The notes under the pieces are model-generated. The model made no database searches, had not been told where the DNA came from, and was given only the letters and a program-made list of their open reading frames with translations. 29,287 bases of DNA from Kipferlia bialata (taxonomy: Eukaryota; Fornicata): positions 1 through 29,287 of the forward strand of contig BDIP01000138.1 of assembly GCA_003568945.1 (NCBI GenBank), given 5' to 3'. Positions 21,001 through 27,736 of the stretch are shown one piece after another (the stretch's first letter is position 1; each line of letters starts with the position of its first letter). The position numbers and the translations under genes are program-made.

Positions 21001-21222
21001 CCAGGGGAGAGAGAGAGAGAGAGAGAGGTCGGAGAGGCACATGCAGAGGCAGGGAAGGTGGGTGGTTACATACGGTGTTGTCAGGGGGTATCACTATTGC
21101 CTATACTTCCATGATGCACTTACCGTAGAGAGAGGGTGAGAGAGAGAGACTGTGACAGACTCAGACCCCACAGAGGCACCGCGTTCACCGATGCCGTGCC
21201 CACTCACCATGCCAACCTCTAG
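8353..21222 (+). CDS. Giant class III cyclase-domain protein, 59 exons, about 2,524 aa
   Basis: Exons: 8353-8716, 8842-8941, 8990-9122, 9355-9407, 9503-9745, 9820-9873, 9955-10027, 10082-10246, 10387-10448, 10531-10593, 10695-10765, 10825-10892, 10957-11022, 11076-11132, 11208-11276, 11340-11514, 11594-12008, 12104-12178, 12306-12388, 12479-12586, 12657-12757, 12820-12960, 13037-13362, 13446-13536, 13634-13681, 13769-13840, 13916-14117, 14194-14288, 14372-14515, 14632-14738, 14798-14891, 15193-15266, 15324-15393, 15481-15560, 15619-15730, 15800-16496, 16578-16649, 16718-17325, 17428-17511, 17591-17681, 17750-17909, 17972-18027, 18096-18161, 18246-18339, 18454-18519, 18625-18682, 18779-18837, 18899-18961, 19032-19166, 19309-19407, 19524-19606, 19699-19751, 19867-20024, 20123-20173, 20228-20297, 20480-20592, 20653-20722, 20837-21057, 21129-21222. 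Every phase closes, giving 7,575 nt to the stop, which strongly supports one gene. A nucleotidyl-cyclase domain lies at about residues 712-915. The rest is largely low-complexity (Arg/Glu, Ser, Asp/Glu) with no membrane segment in the main model. An acceptor-like site at 8339-8349 just before the ATG (8353) hints at an upstream exon. The reading stays open to about 8257, so the start is provisional. Function beyond the cyclase fold is unknown. Confidence 0.8.
9101..9283 (+). repeat. Junction duplication A: exon 3 donor, in frame
   Basis: CAAGCTGGGTCTGCTCATCA plus GGGTG (25 bp, exon tail and donor) occurs at 9101-9125 and identically at 9173-9197, 72 bp downstream inside the intron. A decayed third relative lies near 9256-9281 (CTGGTCCTACTCATCAAG). 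Use of the second donor would keep frame and add 24 hydrophobic residues (VCLHIYVCVLVYLWLILK, then LGLLIR). Confidence 0.88.
10253..10338. repeat. AT palindrome tract in a cyclase intron
   Basis: Runs of TATATAT and TATAATATA fill the first half of the intron at 10247-10386 and could fold on themselves. This looks like simple-sequence expansion. Confidence 0.7.
11915..12960 (+). other. Class III nucleotidyl cyclase (CHD) domain region
   Basis: Encoded over six exons. Motifs in order: AIVDVRGFTAISE, with the first metal-binding Asp (about D718); GGRVVKFLGDGIVLIF, with the Lys of the substrate pocket and the second metal Asp (about D762); SVGAGISFGIVSIGPV (the GIGxHxGxVxxG strand); and IIGGAFDEASSLEQ. 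In active class III cyclases the last reads GDxVNxAxRLE. Here the ribose-orienting Asn is Asp (about 875) and the transition-state Arg is Ser (about 879). A 36-residue insert (exon 12479-12586) sits before the SVGAGIS strand. I see no second catalytic domain, so activity would need homodimerisation. With Asn and Arg both replaced, the domain may be a regulatory pseudo-cyclase (inference). Confidence 0.82.
13634..13840 (+). other. Cys/His cluster, possible zinc knuckle
   Basis: Two adjacent small exons of the giant protein encode SHQCVQCSSGNHSHTQ and CTHGSERHR: C-x2-C followed by several His and one more Cys, about residues 1053-1077. The next exon has another Cys pair (LDCASCGG). A metal-binding knuckle is possible, but the spacing fits no named family I can assign. 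Confidence 0.35.
14865..15093 (+). repeat. Junction duplication B: exon 31 donor in three copies
   Basis: A 30-bp block that begins TATGTCGACGAGATGCCAG and ends GAGGTA occurs at 14865-14894 (true exon end), 14945-14974 and 15064-15093, with one mismatch (GAC to GAT) shared by the two downstream copies. Every copy carries the AG/GT donor. TA and CA repeats separate them. The offsets (80 and 119 bp) would shift frame if a downstream donor were used. Confidence 0.9.
14898..15052. repeat. (TA)n and (CA)n microsatellites
   Basis: (TA)n at about 14898-14931 and (CA)n then (TA)n at about 14996-15044, lying between the copies of junction duplication B in the same intron. Confidence 0.85.
16518..16550. 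repeat. (TA)n microsatellite in an intron
   Basis: An uninterrupted TA run in the intron between exons 15800-16496 and 16578-16649. Confidence 0.85.
19151..19226 (+). repeat. Junction duplication C: exon 49 donor, in frame
   Basis: ACCTGCTGGAGCACAGGTA at 19151-19169 (exon end and donor) is repeated exactly at 19208-19226. The 57-bp offset is in frame and stop-free, so the second donor would add 19 residues (YWIYSSTLIYIYIYLLEHR). Confidence 0.9.
20372..20502 (+). repeat. Junction duplication D: exon 56 acceptor
   Basis: The acceptor plus the first 23 exon bases (ACGTCTGTGATGGG and on) occurs at 20372-20404 and again at 20469-20502 with one exon mismatch (22/23). The first copy has the better acceptor (CTGACCCCAG) but soon meets an in-frame stop. 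The second copy (TTTACCCCAG) leads into the open exon, so it must be the productive one. Confidence 0.85.
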
Positions 21223-21679
21223 CGGGTCCCATACCCATCCCTCTCTAAGGACATACTCTCCCATCCACTGTCCATGTCCCGGTCTGATTCATGGCAGATG
21301 TTTTGTTTTTTTTTGTTCGTGAGGCATTGCTGGTTGTTTTCAAGCGCTTTTCCGGCCCCTGCAGCGATGTTTTGTCGCAGCAAGTCGTGGCCCCTATTAT
21401 ACCTTCGTGATAGGTTAATAGGGGTGAAAAGCCAGCACTGTATGTCACCACCACCACTCTTTCAGTTTCCTTTCAAGTCCAGTGGTGTGGTTGATAGTCA
21501 CAAGTTTAGTTTATTGTGTTTGTCTTCTACTTTGTCCAGAGTACGGATCTAGATTCCTTCAATAGATTGCGGATAGTAATAGGGTGTATATATGGATGCA
21601 GGAGCCTATACTGGTTCAAGTTAAAGCTATTAACCTAGATCAACTTCGAGCCATACGTTGTCTATTCAATACTTGAATT
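21223..21679. other. Convergent intergenic region
   Basis: 457 bp between the 3' ends of the cyclase gene and the GTPase gene. No exon, RNA gene or repeat is seen. A T-rich run (TTTTGTTTTTTTTTG, about 21301-21315) may be part of a 3' processing signal. Confidence 0.6.
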
Positions 21680-24186
21680 TCAAGTACTTTCTATATGCGT
21701 TTCTATGCCGGCGGATACCTCAGAGACAACATCAGAGGTTGAACCGACAGTGGATGACCCATTGACTATTACCTTGTTGGCATCACCTCTGGTGTGTACC
21801 TGGAACTGTCCGCTTGGTGACTCTCTCTCCCCACCCTCTGACTCAGTATCGGACACATCAATCTCTTCGGTCTCACTCTCCACCGGGTCCGGCTGGTACT
21901 CGCTATCAGACCCATCAGCCCCAACCTCCACTGTCTCGGCCACAAGACTCGGGTTCTCTTTCACAATCTCGTGGTAGGGTTCCTCCTCTAACTGAGGCCC
22001 TTCTTCACTACTATCTCCATCTTTGCCCCTCAGCCTCACTGTGGCCACTGCCAGAAGGGCAACACCGAGGAGCACTACGCCGTAACGCCCAGCTACGGCG
22101 TCTATCCGGGCATCTTCTACACGCTGGATGGCCCTGTCTATGGTCTGAGATGTCTCCATCGAGAGTACTCCTAGACACAGGGGACGCAGAGCATCCAGAG
22201 CACGGGTCGCTTCATCTGATCTGAAGCGTCTCTTGACTCCCTCTTCGTTCCAGTCCGCAAGATACCGCTCTACCTCATCCTGCACCTGTCTGCACCTAGT
22301 GATACCAGCGTCAGTGTTGAGACTAGCCACCCTCGCAAGGACTGACGATACAACCTGGCATGAGAGAGATTTCAGCAGTAAACATTAGGTAGATGTACGA
22401 TACAATGAGTGTCTGAAATACAAAGGAGGGTGGCCCACCTAATCGAATATGAGATGGAGCAGTACACAATGACTGCCCGATACACACCTTTTCAATCTGC
22501 TCCTGCTCCACTCCGCCAGGAAGCGGTGTGTCCCCGACCACCTCTAGATACCTCTCCTCCATATCAGAGACATGCAGGGGGAGGAGGGGCGACAGAGCTG
22601 CCTCAGCAGCCGACGTCAGAGCAGCAGTGTAATTCATGACACCACTCTGGCTGATCCGTGCAGATATATCCTCATCGCAATGAGGGTTCTCGCTCAGTGT
22701 GTCGAGAAGGGACACAAGGTCATTGGCTAAGGAGAGGCCAGAACCCACCGCCCCTGGAGTGTGGTGTCTGCTCTGCAGCATGCCTCCTATCCTATCAACA
22801 GCCTGTGCTATGCCAGTCTGGTAGGCAGGGTCCATGTCAGTGAGGGACATGGAGGGGAGTGTCAGCCACGCCTTCCTGGACTCCAGGGGACACGGGATGC
22901 CCAGGATACAGGGAGTGTCGTTGACAGAGGCTGTAGCGTTGTTGCCCGCGCATGACTCCTGAGTAGCTACACTGGCCGAGGCTGCTGCTTCTGCGTTCTC
23001 CATGTACCTGGTGTCACCTAATCGTATACTGAGTACACTCTATTCCACTAACAAACTCTGTATAACTCAGTATAGTTGTGTATTATTGACTGAATACTCG
23101 TACCTCTGACCTCCTATGTCGCTCTTCTGCACTGTCCACACAACAGAGGCAGGTAGAGTCGATGCGAACTGGGGGTATGCGGCCAAGAACTGTGTTAGAC
23201 CGAAACGGAATGTATAGAGAGGGGAACTGTGTCCAAAGCATACTCAAAGCGTACACGTTCTGAGTACACAAGGAGTACATTAACTTACCATGTTTGTGAA
23301 CGTATCCAACTCCCTTAGGTGTGTAATGTCAAAGGTGTAGGGCCATGCAGTGTTGTACACGATGACGTCAGCCATGAGGTGGGCCAAGGTGTGCATAGTC
23401 TGGTCGAAGACGGAGTCTGTCTCGTATGACTCGGAGCCCTCGGTGTCTATGAACAGCACAGCTGGGGCACCCTCACCACACTCAGAGGCCCCGACAGGAT
23501 GGATCGTGTAGTGCTGTGCGATCTGGCTGTGATATACACACACAGGTGTGTCCCACACATCTGCCCCATGGGTGGTGGGCTCAATGCTGGCAGACACGGG
23601 GAAGAGGGGGGCCTGGGGTGAGGTATAGAGGGGGGGGGGCATATGTGGAAAGATAGGCACTCGCTGAAAGGGAATGCATGGCGATAACCCCCACATATTG
23701 TATCCTCTTATGCCTAACACTACCCCAATACCTTGCTGTCCCCGAGCATTGTCTGCAGCATGGAGTTGATCAACTGGCTCTTGCCCTGTCCGTTGGGTCC
23801 CACCACCCACACAGTCTGCACAGGTCTGCCTGGGGTCAGGGGGAAGGGGACCACTATACTGTGTGATATGACCAGGCTTGTGGGGGGTCAGGTGTATCGG
23901 AAGACATGATCCATTCTCCATAAGTGTATACTATTCATACACGATGTGCTGTAAACATAGTGTATACTCATGATACCACCATATATGCACACTATTGTGA
24001 GTATATGTGTCTGCATTCACCCTGACCTGCCAAGGTGTCTCTGAGGAATGACAGAAACTCTGGGGCTGGAGTGAGAGAGAAGCCGCCCTCTGTTGAGTGT
24101 CCGAGAGCCTGCATCACATCGCACACGGCATACTGCACTACACAGAGACAGATATACGCCAACAATATCCCAGCACTTCGGGACAT
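21680..24186 (-). CDS. GBP/atlastin-like large GTPase with signal peptide and C-terminal TM
   Basis: Exons, 5' to 3': 24027-24186, 23732-23829, 23289-23612, 23104-23189, 22488-23007, 21680-22354 (stop TGA), 620 residues with all phases agreeing. The start ATG at 24184-24186 is the first in frame. It opens MSRSAGILLAYICLCVVQY, a hydrophobic leader that looks like a cleavable signal peptide. Then: P-loop GPNGQGKSQL at 64-73; a Thr-containing switch I candidate, SIEPTTHGADVW; switch II AVLFIDTEGSE (DTEG at 142-145, typical of the GB1/RHD3 group); and LPASVVWTVQKSD at about 206-218, in the place of the guanine-binding RD motif, which is not clearly present. A helical middle domain follows, then a membrane segment at about 487-503 (VVLLGVALLAVATV) and an acidic 115-residue tail. 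Relatives (atlastin, Sey1, RHD3) shape and fuse ER membranes with the GTPase in the cytosol. A signal peptide would put it in the lumen. Exon 4 may start a few codons later at a CATACCCCCAG acceptor in the same frame. The gene is divergent from the metallophosphatase. Confidence 0.82.
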
Positions 24187-24438
24187 ACTCTTGAGAGAAT
24201 ACCACAGTTGGAAAGGTGATAGTGTATTCAGACTCACTCAAGACCGTATATTCCGACATATATTTCGACAAAAAAGTACCCGATCATTGTGTCCCATATT
24301 CGCAAAAGGGTCCGGTGCAGCTCTAGACTCACACCGACAGCAATGGATTTGACACTTTCTGTTGAATTGATTTGACCAGCTCTCTCTCTGAATCAGCTAT
24401 CTCTCTCTCTCTCTTTGTGGATACCAAATCACACGCTC
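24187..24438. promoter_or_regulatory. Divergent promoter region
   Basis: 252 bp separate the start codons of the GTPase (minus) and the metallophosphatase (plus), so both promoters must lie here or overlap it. CT-rich tracts run at about 24380-24415, just upstream of the plus-strand start. No defined motif is recognised. Confidence 0.5.
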
Positions 24439-25212
24439 ATGCTGTTCCACACCTCTCTGCTACTATGTGTGTGTGCGGTGTGTGTGTGTGTGGTAGGCGC
24501 CTCCCCCCGGCTCCACTTCCAGACTGACCGTCTCTCCTCGTCTGACGCCACCTTCTCTGTCATGCAGATCACAGACACACACATATACACAGGTGGGGGG
24601 TTGTATACATGTATCCCGACAGTGATGAGTTATATGTGGCCTCCCGTGGGACATTGTGTTGAGGATGATGATAGTATCTCATTTACAAAAATGGACTGAC
24701 CGTCAGACCCCGAGAGCTCCACTGTCATCAGAACCATGGAGCAGCTGTACTACCTAGTCCAGATATACAGACCGGACATGCTGGTGTTGACAGGTATAGG
24801 GAGGGAGAGGGAGATTGATTGACTATTTACAACTGGTGTCATAAGCACTTCATCATCATTTGCCACATGCTGGTGTTGACAGGTATAGGGAGGGAGAGGG
24901 AGAGGGGGGGGGGAGAGAGAGAGAGAGAGAGAGACATTGAGACAGAGTACTGTTAGTGCCATATGCACCTCATCATCGGTAGCACTCATTCCACTGACCC
25001 TCCTAGGTGATGTCACCAGCAACACAGTGGAGGATACAAAGCGGATACACGTGGAGATGTGCCAATGTAAGTTAGATCAGTCTCCCTATCTACTGTACTG
25101 CATAAATAATACAGTATCATCCTTGGTCTGCTTTCAACTGACCTTTCTGTGAATCAGCTCCTGTAAATCGGTATACTCCCCACCATATATTGTTAGAGCT
25201 AATAGTTCCATC

Positions 25213-25247
<35 letters not shown>

Positions 25248-27135
25248 CTCCCCTCTCTCTGCCTCTCTCTCTCCATTACCGACATCCACTCTATCATATT
25301 CTGTTCACATGCTTCATGTATAATGTATTCATATTGTAATTTGTTAATAGTGTTATGTACGTGGATGCGACTCCCACTTCTTATCTCTCATACTTTCCCC
25401 TCTGCCTCTTGTGACAAGATTCTTGTCTCACCCCCAGATGTGACCACTGAGTTAGAGGCTCTAACTTAGAGCTCCCCTACATGGTGACATTTGGTAACCA
25501 TGACAGTGACGCCATGTCGGACTACCCTTTCGAAGGGTGGAGGTATGCCAAGTGCCATATTTATTATTAACCTCTCTATTGATAGAGAGAGATATGAGAG
25601 AGATATGGGTTTGACTACCCTTTCGATGGGTGGTGGTAAGTGCCATACAAATCTCTGTATTTAGAGCAATAGAGGGATATCAGGTATATATATCTATTCT
25701 CACTCCAGAGAAGAACTCCTCTCCCATATTGAGACTGAGTGTGGGGGTGATGACTCTCTCTTCCTTGGGGGTGTGTTTGAGGATAGCCCCACTTCCACAG
25801 AGGTAAGTATATAGTGCCCCCCCCCTCTCTCGTATATGTATCTTTCTGACTTTAGGGCAAGGGTACCGACTATGTAGTCCCTGTGTATGCGGACAGTGAC
25901 AGTGATGACGTGGCGGCTCTGGTATGGGCGTTTGACTCCCACTCTCACTACTGCGAGGGAGAGCACACTGTGTATGGCTGTATAGAGCACACCCAGGCAC
26001 AGTGGGCTAGTGGCATTGTATCCAGCACATACACTGACGCCTCTGGGTCTGTGCCCCCCTCATTAGCATTCTTCCACATACCCACGGCACAGTGGGACAT
26101 AAGGTAGGCAGGTGTATCTATATTCACTATAGTCTGGTAATGAGGGGGGGAGTCTGTAATTCATTAACCTCAGGGTGGATGGTGACACTGGTATAGCTAC
26201 AGCCTACCCAGAGGGAGACACTGTCACCATAGCGGGGGAGAGGGGGGAGGGTATCAGCTGGTCAAAGAAGGAGACAGGTTTGGCACGCCTATATAGTATG
26301 ATATTCTAAATGTCACTAGTACATAGAGTATGTACTACATACTGGGTCAGGAGGAGACAGATACCCTGCTCATATCATTTGAGCCATATGTCATTGGCAC
26401 TTGAACCCAACATACTTACTCCCAGGTATCCTCGAGGAGCTCCTAGCGGCCCTGGGCAACACCTATGCCATGTCTGTCGGCCATGACCACTTCAACTCAT
26501 ACTGCCTGGAGACACCCCTCGCCATACAGCCTGCATCGGCAGACAGACCAGTCGCACTGTGCTACGGAGGTGCGGTTAGTATTCACAGTAACTCAGTGTT
26601 CACCTGATGTTGAGGCAGCTTCTACTGGTGTTGGTAACACACTGTACATTTTCACCTCAGGCAAGATGGGTGTCGTATATATATTATGGCTTCTTGTGCT
26701 GCTTGTCAATCATACACTACATATACTCAGCCTAGGCAAGATGGGTGTCTCCTCCTACTGGAAAGACCAGGTCCTCTCAGGTTGCAGGATGTTTGAACTG
26801 ACCCTCTCCCCCTCCTCCGCTCTGTCCATAGAGACATACCTGGTGAGAGAGAGCCAGTCCCTGGAATCTAAGTGGGTGGAGGAGGTGAGTAGCAACATGG
26901 GTAGAATGTGTTTGTGTTCATTACGTTACGTAGTGTTCATTACCAACCACCCCACTATTCCATAATTATATATATCCAAGTGGTTGACTATTGTATACTT
27001 GCTACTCATCTCTGAGCACATCATGTCTCCCGCCAGGTCTTTAGAGTTATTCTCGAGGCCGGACAGAGCATGGTGAGAGGAATCGATGTCCCTGAGGCGC
27101 ACTGGAGGGTACTACCAGGTCAGTATACACTCTGT

Positions 27136-27168
<33 letters not shown>

Positions 27169-27381
27169 GTATTCACCATCACAATGTGCCTAACTCCAGA
27201 CGAGTGGATGTTCCTATGGGTGGCTGTCCTATTAGTTGTAGTTTTGGTGCTCTACGTGTCCATGAGTGTTGTGTACAAGTGTGCACCGGCAATGAAGAAG
27301 AGAGAGACACACAACGCTTGGACAGGATCTGTTTCCACTTCTTCTGTGCACCAGACTGGTGCCGCTGCTGCTGTTGTATAA
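24439..27381 (+). CDS. Secretory-pathway calcineurin-like metallophosphatase (Dcr2/PAP29-like), TM anchored
   Basis: Exons: 24439-24592, 24707-24793, 25007-25066, a short unresolved piece from 25438, then 25470-25542, 25709-25802, 25856-26103, 26174-26277, 26426-26569, 26736-26884, 27037-27118, 27200-27381 (stop TAA). Signal peptide MLFHTSLLLCVCAVCVCVVG. All metallophosphoesterase motifs are present in order: MQITDTHIY (D-x-H), LTGDVTSN (GD), VTFGNHDSD (GNHD), FDSHSHY, and VGHDHFNSYCLE (GHDH), followed by LCYGGKMGVSSYW, as in the Dcr2/PAP29 family. These ligands bind two metals for phosphoester hydrolysis. A C-terminal hydrophobic segment (FLWVAVLLVVVLVLYV) and a short basic tail make it a probable type I membrane protein with an outside or luminal active site. 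Phases agree except around 25438-25470, where the expected YVTTE to LPYM join is broken by a 17-nt palindrome and an in-frame TAG. Confidence 0.82.
24776..24903 (+). repeat. Junction duplication E: metallophosphatase exon 2 donor
   Basis: 39 identical bases, spanning exon tail, donor and early intron (beginning ACATGCTGGTGTTGACAG), occur at 24776-24814 and 24865-24903, offset 89 bp. The following intron bases also resemble each other (TTCATCATCATT against CTCATCATCGGT), so the whole exon-tail plus intron block was copied. Confidence 0.92.
24912..24936. repeat. (GA)n microsatellite in an intron
   Basis: An alternating GA run after a G-run, downstream of the second copy of duplication E. Confidence 0.8.
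25213..25250. repeat. (CT)n microsatellite in a long intron
   Basis: The intron at 25067-25437 is the longest in this gene and holds a CT run near its middle. No other element is seen in it. Confidence 0.8.
25520..25647 (+). repeat. Junction duplication G: donor after the GNHD exon
   Basis: GACTACCCTTTCGAAGGGTG and the following GAGGTA at 25520-25545 recur at 25613-25638 with two changes (24/26), offset 93 bp, and TGCCATA follows both. Reading through the first donor meets a stop, so the copy can act only as a competing donor. Confidence 0.85.
26643..26749 (+). repeat. Junction duplication F: acceptor of the LCYGGKMG exon, in frame
   Basis: AGGCAAGATGGGTGTC at 26659-26674 and 26734-26749, offset 75 bp; the intron ends before them are also similar. 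The first acceptor (TTTTCACCTCAG) is the better match to the local consensus. Using it inserts 25 in-frame, stop-free residues including LWLLVLLV. The second gives the family-like LCYGGKMGVSSYW. Confidence 0.88.
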
Positions 27382-27736
27382 GGGTATTGTGTGTATAACC
27401 CACGTGTTTAAGAGAGAGAGTGTTTCCACTGAATACCAGAAGTTGCGTTGAGGGCAGAGATTTACCGAGTAAATGTATCATACATTACGTATGGATATGA
27501 TATCATCACTGGTTTTGCGTGAGATTGACAAAGGTCGACACACCGAACTGACTATGTATCTATGTTTTGACATACTGTTAGTGAAATATATCAATGAAAC
27601 GACAATACTAGGCCTAGTAGAGTGTTCTCCTATGCTCTCCTACGTCACTGCACCCATGTGAAGATACAGTAATCTGACATTGCACGTCCGATTAGCTCTC
27701 ACCCCGGGCGTATGAAGAAGAGATGTCTCCTGCCCT
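27382..27736. other. Convergent intergenic region
   Basis: 355 bp between the metallophosphatase stop and the ABCA stop. No gene or repeat is seen. An AGTAAA-like hexamer occurs near 27468, resembling the AGTRAA polyadenylation signal of diplomonads (weak). Confidence 0.5.

Larger units (their letters stand above)
17750..21222 (+). other. C-terminal region of the giant protein
   Basis: Exons from 18246 to 19751 encode a Cys/His-containing, apparently folded region (EWIKPLLDAGHHPTPLTLYL; YRHLIDAVCMQHDSHNPF; DFVRYALYARRWTPMVEWFC) of unrecognised family. This is followed by coiled-coil-like Arg/Glu/Lys helices (19867-20173 and 20653-21057) and an Arg-rich tail ending in PTHHANL. Dipeptide runs such as REREREREERSE arise from GAGAGG repeats in the DNA. 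Confidence 0.55.

Noticed and set aside
8564-21036. GAGAGG repeats as a mobile or satellite repeat
   Set aside because: They stay in frame inside exons and encode Arg/Glu runs, so they are coding low-complexity sequence.
21245-21457. Minus-strand frame between the cyclase and GTPase genes
   Set aside because: It has no splice signals, no recognisable motif, and a composition unlike the neighbouring genes.
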